Source of the DNA: Flavobacterium sp. ASV13
GTDB taxonomy: Bacteria > Bacteroidota > Bacteroidia > Flavobacteriales > Flavobacteriaceae
NCBI RefSeq assembly: GCF_000745775.1
Contig: NZ_JQJY01000005.1
Coordinates: 186,001-250,000, forward strand
Reading direction: 5' to 3'
DNA length: 64,000 bases
Shown here piece by piece: positions 9,110-19,924 of the stretch. Each line of letters begins with the position of its first letter. Position 1 is the first letter of the stretch. The notes under the pieces were generated by a model, which saw only the letters and a program-made list of their open reading frames with translations, did not search any database and had not been told where the DNA came from. The position numbers and the translations under genes were made by a program.

Positions 9110-10564
9110 ATGAGCGAGCAAATTTTAGAAAAAACAGAATCTCCAGAACAGCTATCCGAGATATTATTGGTGCTGGATAAAGAGAAAATGAAAATTATGG
9201 CTGTCAAGGGCATCGATGAAAATGGAAAACTGGAAACCGTTGAACCTACAAAAAAAAACCAGAACCAGTTCATGCGGGTGGATAAGCAAGGTGATTTATT
9301 TTCCAACTTCTTTTCTAATTTTTTCAGCCAGCTGAAGAACCCTACCAATTTTTCCTTTTTCAAAATTCCCGCACCGTTGACTGTTAATCTGGCAAAAGAG
9401 ATGCAAAAAAATGTAGATCAGCCAACATCAGAAGGGGATAAGTTAATGAAGCAGCACGAAGTGCAGACAGAACCAGAAAAGAATCATAAACAAAAAAATA
9501 AAAATAATATGGAAACAACGCAAAACACACCGGATACAAATGAATATAAATACAAACCGGAACAGATTGATTGGGAAACCATGAATAACTTAGGATTAAG
9601 TAAAGAAAAACTTGAAAAATTGAACCTTCTCGATCCGCTACTTAAAGGTTACAAGACAAATGAACTTGTACCTGTAAGTCAAAACCTGGGAACCGCCGTT
9701 ACAAGAATGGATGCCCGATTATCCCTGCAATCGAATGACGACGGACAGGTTGTGGTTGCCATCCATGGAATCCGCAAAGAGCCCAACCTAAACTTTGAGT
9801 TTTTCGGGCATAGCTTCAGCCAGGCAGACAAGAACAACCTGCTAGAAACAGGAAATATGGGGCGTGTGGTCAATCTGGTCAATATAAAAAATCCAAACGA
9901 GACCATTCCTTCCATTATCAGTGTGGACAGGCTCACCAATGAACTGGTGGCATTACGTACTGAGTTTATCAAAATCCCTGATGAACTTAAAGGTGTAAAA
10001 CTTAATGATGAGCAGAAACAAACCTTAATGGAGGGCAAGCCACTTTATTTAGAAGGAATGATTTCCAAGAAAGGAACTCAATTCGATGCAACGTTGCAAT
10101 TCAATGCCGACAAGCGTTTTGTAGAGTTCCAGTTCGACAGGAACAACTACAACAAACAGACGCAGGACACCCAGCGAAACCAATCGCAGGAAGTTCCGAA
10201 AACTTTCAGGGACAAAGAACTGGATAAAGAGCAATATCAAAAGTTCAAGGATGGGCAGACGGTTTATGTAAGCGGATTGGTGGATAAGAAGGGAAAAGAA
10301 TATAATGGTTATATCACTTTTAACAAGCAAACCAATAAAACGGATTTCTCTTTCCAAAATCCGGATAAGATTAAGGAACAGGCCAAACCTTCTGAAGCAC
10401 ATAAAACACAGACTGCGGTTAATTCAGAAGGCAAAACCAATGAGACAACCAAGAAAATCAAAGAGCCCTTGGAATCTGGACAAGCAAATCCCAACAACAG
10501 AAAGCAACAGGAACAACAGGAAGCACAAGAAGCACCTTCCAAATCGAAAGGGCGTAAAATGTAA
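9110..10564 (+). CDS. DUF3945/DUF4099 ICE protein with tandem repeats
   Basis: A 484-residue cytosolic protein. The N-terminal part (about 1-100) resembles DUF4099, followed by a Lys/Glu/Asn-rich linker and a central region with MNNLGLSKEKLEKLN. It then has two DUF3945 repeats: one from IPDELKGVKLNDEQKQTL to about ATLQFNADKRFVEF, and a second from VPKTFRDKELDKEQYQKF to about GYITFNKQTNKTDF. Both contain the core G-x-x-(V/L)-Y-(V/L)-x-G followed by KKG. The tail is Gln/Lys-rich and disordered. The gene lies five bases before topB, a standard order in these ICEs. Its molecular role is unknown; an accessory part in DNA processing is inferred from position. Confidence 0.75.
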   Translation: MSEQILEKTESPEQLSEILLVLDKEKMKIMAVKGIDENGKLETVEPTKKNQNQFMRVDKQGDLFSNFFSNFFSQLKNPTNFSFFKIPAPLTVNLAKEMQKNVDQPTSEGDKLMKQHEVQTEPEKNHKQKNKNNMETTQNTPDTNEYKYKPEQIDWETMNNLGLSKEKLEKLNLLDPLLKGYKTNELVPVSQNLGTAVTRMDARLSLQSNDDGQVVVAIHGIRKEPNLNFEFFGHSFSQADKNNLLETGNMGRVVNLVNIKNPNETIPSIISVDRLTNELVALRTEFIKIPDELKGVKLNDEQKQTLMEGKPLYLEGMISKKGTQFDATLQFNADKRFVEFQFDRNNYNKQTQDTQRNQSQEVPKTFRDKELDKEQYQKFKDGQTVYVSGLVDKKGKEYNGYITFNKQTNKTDFSFQNPDKIKEQAKPSEAHKTQTAVNSEGKTNETTKKIKEPLESGQANPNNRKQQEQQEAQEAPSKSKGRKM

Positions 10565-10569
10565 GAGGT

Positions 10570-12654
10570 ATGAAAACAATAATTGCAGAAAAACCAAGCG
10601 TAGCAAGGGAAATAGCCGGCTTGCTGGGAGCATCCGAGAAAAAGGACGGCTACCTGACAGGAAACGGCTATTTTGTTACCTGGGCACTAGGCCATCTTAT
10701 AGGGCTGGGACTGCCAGAAGATTACGGGGTCACGGGATTTGACAAAGCATCACTGCCAATACTCCCAAACCCTTTTTTACTTACTGTCCGAAAAGTCAAA
10801 AAAGATAAAGGCTATGCTGCCGATACAGGTGCATTAAAGCAGCTGAAAATCATTGAACAGCTATTTAAAAACAGCGATAGTATTATCGTAGCCACCGATG
10901 CAGGACGTGAGGGCGAACTAATTTTCAGGTACATTTATGAATACCTGAAATGCAGCAAACCCTTTGAACGCCTTTGGATAAGCTCCCTCACCGAAAAAGC
11001 CATTAAACAAGGTTTTGATAATCTCAAAGACGGAGCAGCATTTAACGGATTATATCAGGCAGCGCAAGGCAGAAGCCGCGCCGACTGGATCGTGGGAATC
11101 AATGCTACACAGGCACTCTCCATTGCATTAGCCAACGGGGTTTATTCACTCGGAAGAGTTCAGACACCAACACTGGCTTTAATATGCAAACGTTATCTGG
11201 AAAACAGGAGTTTCACGGTAAAAAATTATTGGCAGATACAGTTGTCACATAATAAAGAGCTGATAGATTTTAAAAGTATCTCAAAAATCAAATGGGAAGA
11301 TCGAAAACTTGCCGGTGATGCGCTGAAAGCCATTCAGCGCAGTGAAACGGCTACAGTTACATCGGTAGAAAGCAAAAGCGTTACAGAGCAGCCACCTTTA
11401 TTGTTCGACCTTACTGGCTTGCAGAAAGAAGCCAACAAAAAATTGAATCTTTCTGCCGAAGAAACACTCAACATTTCTCAAAGCCTTTACGAACAAAAGT
11501 TTATCACATACCCGCGTACCGGAAGCAAATACATTCCTGAAGATATGTGGACAGAAATTCCCAGCCTGGTAAGAGCATTGCAAAACAGGGAAAACATTAA
11601 ACAAGCCGCATCTCAAGTGAAATGGGGCCGTTTTAATAAACGTATCGTGAACGATTTGCGGGTGACGGACCATCATGGATTATTGATAACTGATAAAATC
11701 CCTTCAGCGCTGAATGCAAAGGAAAATGCGGTTTATGATATGATTGCCTTTCGATTACTCGAAGCCATTTCCGGAGCCTGCATAAAAGAGTTAACGGATG
11801 TCGGTTTACAGGCATTGCATTATGATTTTACCGCAAAAGGCTGTAAAATTATAGAAGCGGGCTGGCGTTCCGTTAAAGGCAGTTTCTCCGATGATGATAC
11901 AGAACCTATACAGGATTTACCCCTGTTGAAAAGTGGGGATGATCTCAAAATAAAAGAAGCTTCCGTTTTGGAAAAGAAAACCAAACCGCCTGTGCTTTAT
12001 ACCGAAGCAGGCCTTTTGTCGGCAATGGAAAGTGCCGGAAAAGAAATTGAAAATGTAGACGAACGCAAAGTATTGCAAAATATTGGTATCGGCACCCCGG
12101 CGACAAGAGCTGCGATAATTGAAACGTTATTTACCCGTCATTATATCCAAAGGGATAAGAAATCTTTGACACCAACAGAAAAAGGACTGCAGGTATATAA
12201 ATTGGTCAAAGACCAAAAAATAGCAGATGTCGCAATGACCGCCCAGTGGGAACTCGCATTGCAGAAAATCGAAAACAACGAATCAGATGCCGGGCCATTT
12301 CAAAAGGAAATGGAAAGTTACGCTTCATCTATTACCTATGAATTGTTGCAGACTTCCATTGCCCAAAATAACCTGCCAACACTCGTTTGCCCGAAATGTA
12401 AAAGCCACGGGCTCATTATACGTGACAAAATAGTAAAGTGTCCTGATGAAGCTTGCAGCTGGGTACAGTTCCGCAATGTCTGCGGTTTGCAAATCAGCGT
12501 AGACGATATTGATAGCCTTGTCAGCAAGGGAAAAACTTCACTCATCAAAGGAATGAAAAGCAAGGCAGGAAAGATGTTTGATGCTTACATCATACTTAAC
12601 GATAATGCTGAAACTTCCTTTGAGTTTGTCAAAAATAAAAACTTCAAAAAGTAA
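10570..12654 (+). CDS. topB: DNA topoisomerase III (type IA)
   Basis: A 694-residue type IA topoisomerase. The TOPRIM domain starts with IIAEKPSVAREIAGLL (3-18) and has the metal-binding DAGREGELIF (about 110). The catalytic tyrosine is in ITYPRTGSKYIP (about 313), and GIGTPATRAAIIE lies near 510. The C-terminal end has a four-Cys zinc motif (CPKC...CPDEAC, about 608-630). It relaxes or decatenates single-strand-containing DNA, useful during ICE replication and strand transfer. ICE-borne copies like this are standard in the CTnDOT group. It is in an operon with the DUF3945 gene upstream and is followed by a terminator. Confidence 0.95.
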   Translation: MKTIIAEKPSVAREIAGLLGASEKKDGYLTGNGYFVTWALGHLIGLGLPEDYGVTGFDKASLPILPNPFLLTVRKVKKDKGYAADTGALKQLKIIEQLFKNSDSIIVATDAGREGELIFRYIYEYLKCSKPFERLWISSLTEKAIKQGFDNLKDGAAFNGLYQAAQGRSRADWIVGINATQALSIALANGVYSLGRVQTPTLALICKRYLENRSFTVKNYWQIQLSHNKELIDFKSISKIKWEDRKLAGDALKAIQRSETATVTSVESKSVTEQPPLLFDLTGLQKEANKKLNLSAEETLNISQSLYEQKFITYPRTGSKYIPEDMWTEIPSLVRALQNRENIKQAASQVKWGRFNKRIVNDLRVTDHHGLLITDKIPSALNAKENAVYDMIAFRLLEAISGACIKELTDVGLQALHYDFTAKGCKIIEAGWRSVKGSFSDDDTEPIQDLPLLKSGDDLKIKEASVLEKKTKPPVLYTEAGLLSAMESAGKEIENVDERKVLQNIGIGTPATRAAIIETLFTRHYIQRDKKSLTPTEKGLQVYKLVKDQKIADVAMTAQWELALQKIENNESDAGPFQKEMESYASSITYELLQTSIAQNNLPTLVCPKCKSHGLIIRDKIVKCPDEACSWVQFRNVCGLQISVDDIDSLVSKGKTSLIKGMKSKAGKMFDAYIILNDNAETSFEFVKNKNFKK

Positions 12655-12742
12655 TAAAAAACAAGCCTATCATAAGTACAATAGAAATAAAAATCTGATT
12701 TATTCCATATGTGGAAGGCAAGTCGAAATCTTAAACGATCAT

Positions 12743-12772
12743 AAAACCTCTAACTATTTAGAGGTTTTTTAT
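12743..12772 (+). terminator. Rho-independent terminator after topB
   Basis: An 11-bp perfect stem AAAACCTCTAA / TTAGAGGTTTT (12743-12753 with 12758-12768) around a CTAT loop, ending in a T-run. It closes the HTH-DUF3945-topB unit. Confidence 0.85.
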
Positions 12773-12791
12773 TATCCATTACGTCAAATTC

Positions 12792-12817
12792 TGCCACACA
12801 AAGCCAAATCATTCAAC
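12792..12817 (+). promoter_or_regulatory. Degenerate copy of the ICE upstream element
   Basis: The sequence reads TGCCA-N6-GCCAA-N-TCATTCAAC. It matches the mobC and traE elements at GCCA and GCCAA with the same spacing, and at six of the last nine positions. It lies 68 bases upstream of the DUF1896 gene, in the same orientation and at a similar distance as the better copies. It is the weakest of the three. Confidence 0.4.
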
Positions 12818-12884
12818 TTCAGCAAAGTTTCTGATTTACTGCTATAATTTTAGGTTTCATGCCAATTCTAAACAAAAATATAGT

Positions 12885-13322
12885 ATGGACACACAACTAA
12901 AAGACCTATCGTATTTCAGATTACGACTGCAAGAATTATTAATTAACAGCTTCCCCGAAAAAGCTAACGACCAAAAGTTTATCGAACAGCGTTCCTCGTG
13001 GGCAGCCAATGCGTACCAGGGCGCATTTAGTTCGGGAAACACTATTGAGCAATGCAGTGAAATAGCAAATTACATCCTGTTTGAAAACCTGAATTTCTCT
13101 AGGTTTGACACTGTTTTTCTTGTTGTCTGCAATGAGTTTGATACCATAATGGCAGACGAGGAACTGCGACCATTTACCCTAAAAATGTTTCCTGTCTGCG
13201 AGGCTGTTTTCTCCCGATACGAGCTAACCGATGACTTCGCGTACAGCTATGAATTTGACCTGCTCTATACAGAAATAACGGGAGTAATCGCAATATGGAT
13301 ACAGGAACATGGGCTTCAGTAA
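12885..13322 (+). CDS. DUF1896 family protein
   Basis: A 145-residue acidic protein of the DUF1896 family, with the typical [15 protein letters not shown] opening and the [13 protein letters not shown] centre. It is found almost only in Bacteroidota ICEs immediately ahead of the giant methylase/helicase gene. Here its end overlaps that gene by 14 bases, so they are co-translated. No catalytic motif is visible. A role as a small partner of the helicase is inferred from the fixed gene order. Confidence 0.8.
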   Translation: MDTQLKDLSYFRLRLQELLINSFPEKANDQKFIEQRSSWAANAYQGAFSSGNTIEQCSEIANYILFENLNFSRFDTVFLVVCNEFDTIMADEELRPFTLKMFPVCEAVFSRYELTDDFAYSYEFDLLYTEITGVIAIWIQEHGLQ

Positions 13323-16300
13323 AAAACAGCATCTCCAACAGAACATCGATGCCCTGCGAATTGCTTTTAAACTGGAAAAGGAGAAACGACAAGCCACCGT
13401 AGGCGAACGACTGCTAATGATGCAATACAGCGGATTTGGCGGTCTTAAATTCGTATTGAACCCCATAGGGAACGAAATGGACATTAATAATTGGAGAAAA
13501 ACCGAACATGACCTTTTTCCAATCACCCGCGAACTACATCAGCTATTAAAAGAAAATTCAGATGACGAAAAGCACTACCGCAGGTATGTGGATAGCATTA
13601 AAAGCTCTGTTCTGACGGCGTTTTATACACCGCCAGAGGTTATAGATGCGATTTCCGCAACCTTGCGTGATAGTGGCCTGAACATTGATAAATTCTTGGA
13701 GCCCTCCGCAGGTATAGGGTCATTTATACAATCCTTCTCAGAAAATCAAAAAGCCAATGTTACTGCTTATGAAAAGGATTTACTCACGGGGAAGATTTTA
13801 AAACTGCTTTATCCTCAAAGCAATATCCGCATTACCGGCTTTGAGGAAATCCCCGAAAAAGAACAAAACAGCTATAATGTAGTAGCCAGTAACATCCCTT
13901 TTGGTGACACTTCGGTTTTCGACCTTTCCTATTCCCGAAGCAAGGACGGTGCAAAGGTACAGGCATCCCGAAGCATTCACAATTACTTTTTTCTCAAGGG
14001 TGCTGATATGCTCCGTGAGGGTGGTCTGCTGGCTTACATTACCTCACAGGGCATTCTCAACAGTCCGAACAATGAGGCGATACGCAGGGCGCTCATGCAG
14101 GATAATAATCTGGTTTCAGCTGTTCGCTTGCCCAACAACCTCTTTACGGATTACGCAGGAACAGCAGTTGGAAGTGATTTGATTATCCTGCAAAAGAACA
14201 AAGCAAAACAAGGTCTGACCCAAAGGGAAGATCTGTTTTGTCAAAGCAGACAGACAGAATACAACACACCGGGCAACGCACTCTTTCAGGACAGCACAAG
14301 AATTGTGCATACCAAGCGTAAGTTAGATACCGACGCCTATGGACAGCCAGCACTAATCTATACGCATAAGGACGGACTTGAGGGAATTGCTAAAGACCTG
14401 AAACAAATGCTTTCCGATGATCTTGGAATGCACCTGAATTTTGGTTTATATAAAGGCGAAGGTAACGCTGAGCCTACAGCAAAAATCCCGATCGAAACAA
14501 CGACTGCACCTGAAATTGTAGAACCTGTGAACAGTCAACAAAAGCCGCTATCTGTTCCAACTTCCGTAAGCAATCGGGAAAGCCGGCAGGAATCAAAGCA
14601 GTTAAGCATTTTTGACCTGTTTGAAAATGTGGACAAACCTGTAATGTTAACTGTTGAGCCCAAAGGAAAACCCAAAGTCACAAGGCAAAGCGCTAAAAAA
14701 AAGAGCCGCACAACAGGTCGGCAAACCGACCTTTTCAGTGCGATACAGCAGCCGTACACGCTAGCGCTTAGAAGTGAAAATCCCTTAGCAGAAGATAAAA
14801 AAGAGGAAGCTATCGGCGATCTGTTTTCCAGTACGAGCGGTAATAGTCAAGCTGATATGCCAGCCATTTCCGAACCTGCTCCATATAGTGGCGAAGTGCA
14901 ATCGTTCCATCGCAATGACAGCCTTGTTGTAGATAATGGCTGGGTCGGTCATCTGCAGGATGTAGATACATCAGGCGGCGTGGCGGTTTTCCACCCTTTG
15001 CAATTGCCGGCTTTACAGAAAGCAAGAGCCGAAGCGTACATAGGTGTACGTGATGTTTACCAAGAGCTTTATAATAAAGAGGCAATGTTTCATACTGAAC
15101 TAAAAGAAGAAAGGGAAAACCTTAACCTCCTTTATGATGCCTTTGTCAAAAGATACGGCAGCCTTAATAATGCCGATAATATCAAGCTCATCAAAACTGA
15201 TAGCTCCGGCAAGGAAATTCCTTATTTGGAGCGTGTAATTGGCGGCGTTGTACACAAAGCTGATATCTTCAGCCATCCTGTAAGCTTCTCCACATTAACA
15301 ATAGCAACAGATAATCCTGAGGAAGCGCTGGCGGCATCGCTGAACAAATACGGAAAGGTCGATTTGGACTATATGTCTGAAATCAGCAATATGACCAACG
15401 ATGCTTTGAAAGAAGAGTTACACGGTCGTATTTACTACAATCCTCTGCAAAAGGAATATGAAATATCCGAACGCTGGATTGCAGGGAATGTGGTAGAAAA
15501 AGCCCATGAGGTCAAGGCCTACCTCGAAATTAATCCTGAAGATACCAAAGCCCAAGCAAGCCTTATTGTTTTGGAGGAAGCCCGACCAACAGGTATCGAA
15601 TTTGAGGAACTCGATTTTAATTTGGGAGAACGCTGGATACCCACAGGCCTTTATGCCCGTTTTGCTTCACATCTGTTCGATGCAGATGTACATATAAATT
15701 ACTCAGAAAGCTCCGATGACTTTTTCGTAAAGTGCCACCAGGGAAATTTACATATATGGGAAAAATTTGCTGTCAAAGCCGAAAGCCGGACTTTTGACGG
15801 GATTGCCCTTCTCAAACACGCCCTGGTCAATACTACACCTGACATTACCAAAAAAATAATCGTTGGCGACCAGGAGGTCAAGGTGCGGGATATGGAAGCC
15901 ATTCAAATGGCGAACACCAAGATCGACGAAATTCGCGCCGCTTTTAGCGAGTGGCTGCACGCTCAAAACGACGAGTTTAAAAACAGGCTGACGGGTCAAT
16001 ACAATGACACTTTTAACTGTTTTGTCCGCCCGAACTATGACGGAAGCCATCAGGATTTTCCGGGACTTGACCGCAAAGCATTGGGTATCGAAGATTTGTA
16101 TTCGAGCCAAAAGGATACTGTTTGGATGATAAAGCTGAACAACGGTGCCATCTGCGACCACGAAGTAGGCGCAGGAAAAACGCTGGTAATGTGTACGGCT
16201 GCACAGGAAATGAAGCGTTTGGGATTAGCCCATAAGCCAATGATCATAGGGCTAAAGAGCAATGTCCATGAAATTGCCGAAACTTATCGTACTGCCTATC

Positions 16301-18711
16301 CGCACGCTAAAATACTGTTTCCGGGAAAGGAAGATTTTACACCCCAAAAACGACTACGGATATTTGGGGACATTAAAAACAACGATTGGGATTGTGTGAT
16401 ACTGACACACGACCAATTCGGAATGATACCGCAATCGCCCGAAATGCAAAAAGAAATTCTACAAATCGAATTAGATAGCGTAGAACGAAATCTAGATGCG
16501 TTGCAATCGCAAGGCACGGAAGTGACCAGAGGAATGCTTGCCGGAGTAATTAAACGGAAAGAAAACCTCGAAGTCAAGCTCAAAACCCTACAACATGATA
16601 TTGAAAACCGCAAAGATGATGTAGTGGATTTTAAAATGATGGCTATTGACCATTTGTTTGTGGACGAAAGCCACCAATTCAAAAACCTGATGTTCAATAC
16701 AAGACATACAAGAGTTGCCGGATTGGGCAATGTGGACGGAAGCCAAAAGGCAATGAACCTTTTGTTTGCGATCCGTACTATTCAGGAACGTATCGATACA
16801 GATATGGGGGCAACCTTTCTCTCGGGTACAACCATAAGTAATTCTTTGACTGAACTGTACCTATTATTCAAATATCTACGACCAAGAGCACTGGAAAAAC
16901 AAGGTATTCATTCTTTTGATGCGTGGGCAGCTATCTATGCAAGGAAAACGACAGATTATGAATTTTCGGTCGCCAATAATATTGTGGCAAAAGAACGTTT
17001 TCGATACTTTATTAAAGTGCCGGAGCTGGCGCAATTCTATTCGGAAATTACAGATTACCGAACGGCAAAAGATATTGGTATTGACCGACCAAATAAGAAT
17101 GAAGTTTTGTACAACATACCCCCAACTCCTGATCAATCAGCATTTATTCAAAAGCTGATGGATTTTGCAAAAACAGGAAATGGCGAGTTGCTTGGAAGGC
17201 CACCATTGTCGCAAAGTGAAGAGAAAGCAAAGATGCTTATTGCGACAGATTATGCGCGGAAAATGTCGCTTGATATGCGAATGGTAAGCGGTGCGTATGA
17301 TGACCACCCCGATAATAAGGCTTCGCATTGTGCGGCCAACATAGCCAAGTATTACTATCAATATAAAGCACAGAAAGGAACGCAGTTCGTTTTTTCCGAT
17401 TTGGGCACATACAAACCAAATGAATGGAATGTGTATTCCGAAATTAAACGCAAACTTGTGGAAGACCACAGCGTACCTTCACACGAAGTCCGTTTTATAC
17501 AAGAGGCTAAAAATGATAAGCAGCGCAAGGAACTTATCAAGGGTATGAACGAGGGCAATATCCGTGTGCTGTTTGGTTCAACTAGTATGCTCGGAACAGG
17601 CGTAAATGCGCAGAGAAGAGCCGTTGCTGTTCATCATCTCGATACGCCGTGGCGACCAAGCGACCTTGCCCAACGTGACGGAAGAGCTGTTCGCAAAGGC
17701 AACGAAATTGCAAAATTCTTCGCCAACAACAAAGTAGATGTCATTATATACGCCGTAGAAAAATCACTGGACAGCTATAAGTTTAATTTACTTTACAATA
17801 AGCAACTTTTCATAAACCAGTTAAAAAACAACAATCTCGGCAAAAGGACCATTGACGAGGGCAGTATGGACGAAAAATCGGGAATGAACTTTTCGGAATA
17901 CGTGGCTATCCTTTCAGGAAATACAGACCTTTTGGATAAAGCCAAACTGGAAAAACAGATTGGAGGATTGGAAAGCGAAAAGCAGGCGTTTAACCGTTCT
18001 AAGTTCAGTGCCAAATACAAGCTGCAGGATTTCACAGAATTGCTTGAAAGTGCCCAATCACGTCTTAACCGAATGAGCCTTGATTGGGAAAACTTACAAC
18101 AACGTATACAAAATCGTTCTGACTCTAATATTGCTAATCCTGTGCAATTGGAAGGCTTATCGCCCAATGCGGATATAAAACAAATCAGCGAAAAGCTGAA
18201 CCAGCTTGCAGACAAAACCCGCACCGGAGGTCAGTATGAGGAAATCGGCAGTTTGTACGGTTTTACCTTGTTGGTCAAAACCGAAATATCAGAGAAAGAG
18301 GGCGTGGATATTCGGGTAAACCGCTTTTTAGTACAGGGCGAGGGTAACATCAAATATACCTATAACAACGGTGTAATCGCTAGAGATGAAAAGCTCGCCG
18401 CTATGAACTTCATGAACGCACTGGAGAAATTACCAGGTTATATCGAACAGGAAAAAAAGAAGATTACTGAAATACAAAAAGATCTACCTGTTCTTCAGGA
18501 AGTGATAAACGGTACTTGGTCTAAGGAAAGCCGATTGAGTGAACTCAAAACGGATCTTGCTGCCCTGGAGCGAAAGATACAGCTATCAATCGCTCCGGAA
18601 ACTAAGGAGGAACTACCCGAACAAGCTGAAAAACTGAAAGAAGCCCCATTGGTTTTTTCTGAAAGAAATATACAAACAAAAGGTCTTCACATACCTCGTG
18701 GAGCATTATAA
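13309..18711 (+). CDS. Giant N6-methylase/SNF2-like helicase fusion of ICE
   Basis: An 1800-residue protein. The N-terminal part is a Rossmann methyltransferase: [12 protein letters not shown] (about 128-139) is the SAM-binding motif and SNIPF (about 193) replaces the usual NPPY/F. A variable low-complexity segment runs from about 380 to 510. The C-terminal part is a superfamily 2 helicase: [11 protein letters not shown] (Walker A, about 950), VDESHQFKN (DEAH-like, about 1118), SGTT near 1168, and the C-terminal motifs GTGVNAQRR and [14 protein letters not shown] (about 1430-1460). A coiled coil fills the last 250 residues. Such proteins are core genes of Bacteroidota ICEs, proposed to protect or remodel ICE DNA. 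The methylase motif IV is atypical, so activity is uncertain. Confidence 0.9.
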   Translation: MGFSKKQHLQQNIDALRIAFKLEKEKRQATVGERLLMMQYSGFGGLKFVLNPIGNEMDINNWRKTEHDLFPITRELHQLLKENSDDEKHYRRYVDSIKSSVLTAFYTPPEVIDAISATLRDSGLNIDKFLEPSAGIGSFIQSFSENQKANVTAYEKDLLTGKILKLLYPQSNIRITGFEEIPEKEQNSYNVVASNIPFGDTSVFDLSYSRSKDGAKVQASRSIHNYFFLKGADMLREGGLLAYITSQGILNSPNNEAIRRALMQDNNLVSAVRLPNNLFTDYAGTAVGSDLIILQKNKAKQGLTQREDLFCQSRQTEYNTPGNALFQDSTRIVHTKRKLDTDAYGQPALIYTHKDGLEGIAKDLKQMLSDDLGMHLNFGLYKGEGNAEPTAKIPIETTTAPEIVEPVNSQQKPLSVPTSVSNRESRQESKQLSIFDLFENVDKPVMLTVEPKGKPKVTRQSAKKKSRTTGRQTDLFSAIQQPYTLALRSENPLAEDKKEEAIGDLFSSTSGNSQADMPAISEPAPYSGEVQSFHRNDSLVVDNGWVGHLQDVDTSGGVAVFHPLQLPALQKARAEAYIGVRDVYQELYNKEAMFHTELKEERENLNLLYDAFVKRYGSLNNADNIKLIKTDSSGKEIPYLERVIGGVVHKADIFSHPVSFSTLTIATDNPEEALAASLNKYGKVDLDYMSEISNMTNDALKEELHGRIYYNPLQKEYEISERWIAGNVVEKAHEVKAYLEINPEDTKAQASLIVLEEARPTGIEFEELDFNLGERWIPTGLYARFASHLFDADVHINYSESSDDFFVKCHQGNLHIWEKFAVKAESRTFDGIALLKHALVNTTPDITKKIIVGDQEVKVRDMEAIQMANTKIDEIRAAFSEWLHAQNDEFKNRLTGQYNDTFNCFVRPNYDGSHQDFPGLDRKALGIEDLYSSQKDTVWMIKLNNGAICDHEVGAGKTLVMCTAAQEMKRLGLAHKPMIIGLKSNVHEIAETYRTAYPHAKILFPGKEDFTPQKRLRIFGDIKNNDWDCVILTHDQFGMIPQSPEMQKEILQIELDSVERNLDALQSQGTEVTRGMLAGVIKRKENLEVKLKTLQHDIENRKDDVVDFKMMAIDHLFVDESHQFKNLMFNTRHTRVAGLGNVDGSQKAMNLLFAIRTIQERIDTDMGATFLSGTTISNSLTELYLLFKYLRPRALEKQGIHSFDAWAAIYARKTTDYEFSVANNIVAKERFRYFIKVPELAQFYSEITDYRTAKDIGIDRPNKNEVLYNIPPTPDQSAFIQKLMDFAKTGNGELLGRPPLSQSEEKAKMLIATDYARKMSLDMRMVSGAYDDHPDNKASHCAANIAKYYYQYKAQKGTQFVFSDLGTYKPNEWNVYSEIKRKLVEDHSVPSHEVRFIQEAKNDKQRKELIKGMNEGNIRVLFGSTSMLGTGVNAQRRAVAVHHLDTPWRPSDLAQRDGRAVRKGNEIAKFFANNKVDVIIYAVEKSLDSYKFNLLYNKQLFINQLKNNNLGKRTIDEGSMDEKSGMNFSEYVAILSGNTDLLDKAKLEKQIGGLESEKQAFNRSKFSAKYKLQDFTELLESAQSRLNRMSLDWENLQQRIQNRSDSNIANPVQLEGLSPNADIKQISEKLNQLADKTRTGGQYEEIGSLYGFTLLVKTEISEKEGVDIRVNRFLVQGEGNIKYTYNNGVIARDEKLAAMNFMNALEKLPGYIEQEKKKITEIQKDLPVLQEVINGTWSKESRLSELKTDLAALERKIQLSIAPETKEELPEQAEKLKEAPLVFSERNIQTKGLHIPRGAL

Positions 18712-18846
18712 AAATGTTCCTGGGATTTGGTCCTGTTCATCCATTTTCTTAATCAAGGCATCACGCAAGCTATCAAGGAATCTGGTGCGGTTTATTTTCC
18801 GTGCTTGAAGTTTCATAAAAGTATCTTTGCCTCCTATTTTTACCAT
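18706..18846 (-). pseudogene. Short coding-like remnant at the core/cargo junction
   Basis: On the minus strand a 46-codon frame starting MVKIGGKDTFMKL and ending [11 protein letters not shown] has a protein-like composition. Its stop overlaps the end of the helicase gene. The frame stays open further upstream without another ATG. It could be the truncated end of an older gene left where the cargo block joins the ICE core, or a very small gene. The call is from codon appearance only. Confidence 0.3.
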
Positions 18847-18906
18847 AAATACCAAAACATCAACTCTTTTTTTTTCTTCAATTCTGCCACTGCTGCAGAT
18901 AATTGC

Positions 18907-19773
18907 TTAGCTTTTATTGCCATAAATTTCTTTTAAGGCTTCACTCAAATTCTTTGGTTTTCTTCCTAATAGTTCTGCCAGGTTTGGAGATACGATTTCG
19001 TATTGATGATTTCTGATGTCTGTGGTAAAACCAGATGCAACCATTATCATCCTTTCAGGTATACCTAACTGCTTCAATATATCTGGAAAAGTGACAGCAT
19101 CTGCATCAGTGTAATAAACATCTTCTCCGGCTATTTCGGAAAGAATCTCTGCCACATCCTGGTATGAATACATTTCACTTCCTGTCAATTCGTAAATTCT
19201 ACTTTCGTTATCAGTTTGCACAAGTGTATTAGCTATAGCTTCTCCCATTTCCCTGCGAAGGGCATACCCGACTTTTCCGTTTCCTGCAGGTAAGTAAATA
19301 CCTTTTTCAAAAACTTCTTTGCCAACATATATGGGAATCATATCTGCATACAAAGAGTTTCGGAAAATAGAATAAGTCAACCCGGTTTCCTTGATGTAAT
19401 TCTCTGTCTGGAAATGGCTTTCCAGATGTGCACTTACAGCTGAAGAGGCCACATCTTTTATCAGTGCACTGGTATACGCGATATGCTTTACACCAGCTGT
19501 TGTGGCGGCATCAATCAGATTTTTATGCTGCTGAAAACGGTGATGATCTACTGTGGAAATCAACAAAACTTTATTAATTCCCTGCACGGCTCTCTGCAAT
19601 GATTCCACATCCTCTAAATCTCCAATGATAACTTGCACGCCTTTGTCACGCAAGGGCTGTGCTTTGTCTTCGTTTCTTGCCAAACAGACAATCTCATCTA
19701 TAGATTTCTTTTTCAATAATTGATCTACTACTGCTGAGCCCAGATTTCCTGTTGCTCCGGTTACTAAAATCAT
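18907..19773 (-). CDS. NmrA-like NAD(P)-binding oxidoreductase (QorB/YtfG type)
   Basis: A 288-residue atypical short-chain dehydrogenase. ILVTGATGNLGSAVVDQLL (2-20) is the dinucleotide-binding glycine motif, and ARNEDKAQPL follows beta-2, suggesting NADPH preference. The overall length and the NmrA-type central region match the YtfG/QorB quinone reductases, which reduce quinones to limit redox stress. It is divergent from an HxlR regulator with a conserved Cys and two palindromes between them, the arrangement seen for qor2/qorR-type pairs. A near-perfect -7 box (TAACTTTG, minus strand, 19802-19809) lies upstream. The substrate is inferred. Confidence 0.8.
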   Translation of the reverse strand: MILVTGATGNLGSAVVDQLLKKKSIDEIVCLARNEDKAQPLRDKGVQVIIGDLEDVESLQRAVQGINKVLLISTVDHHRFQQHKNLIDAATTAGVKHIAYTSALIKDVASSAVSAHLESHFQTENYIKETGLTYSIFRNSLYADMIPIYVGKEVFEKGIYLPAGNGKVGYALRREMGEAIANTLVQTDNESRIYELTGSEMYSYQDVAEILSEIAGEDVYYTDADAVTFPDILKQLGIPERMIMVASGFTTDIRNHQYEIVSPNLAELLGRKPKNLSEALKEIYGNKS

Positions 19774-19837
19774 AGTTAAAATATTAATGTTATTAATACT
19801 GCAAAGTTAGCCTGAAGTTTAACTGCTTATACTTCTG

Positions 19838-19869
19838 TTACCATGTGGTAAGTAGTTACCAAATGGTAA
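19838..19869. promoter_or_regulatory. Twin HxlR-type operators
   Basis: Two 14-bp inverted repeats, TTACCATGTGGTAA (19838-19851) and TTACCAAATGGTAA (19856-19869), have centres 18 bp apart in the divergent gap between the NmrA-like and HxlR genes. Both share TTACCA-NN-TGGTAA. The first lies just upstream of the minus-strand -7 box at 19802-19809, so bound regulator would cover the -33 region. These are probable binding sites of the HxlR protein. Confidence 0.75.
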
Positions 19870-19924
19870 GTTGTAGGGAATAAAGTTATCGGTTTTCCGT
19901 ATCTTCGTTATGATAATAAAAAAC

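Noticed and set aside
10305..10742. A plus-strand frame across the DUF3945/topB junction
   Set aside because: It overlaps the ends of two well-supported genes in another frame and is composed of low-complexity Arg/Lys sequence.
15748..16740. Several minus-strand frames of 70-144 codons inside the helicase gene
   Set aside because: They lie wholly within the 1800-residue protein, whose motifs are intact, and show no domain features.
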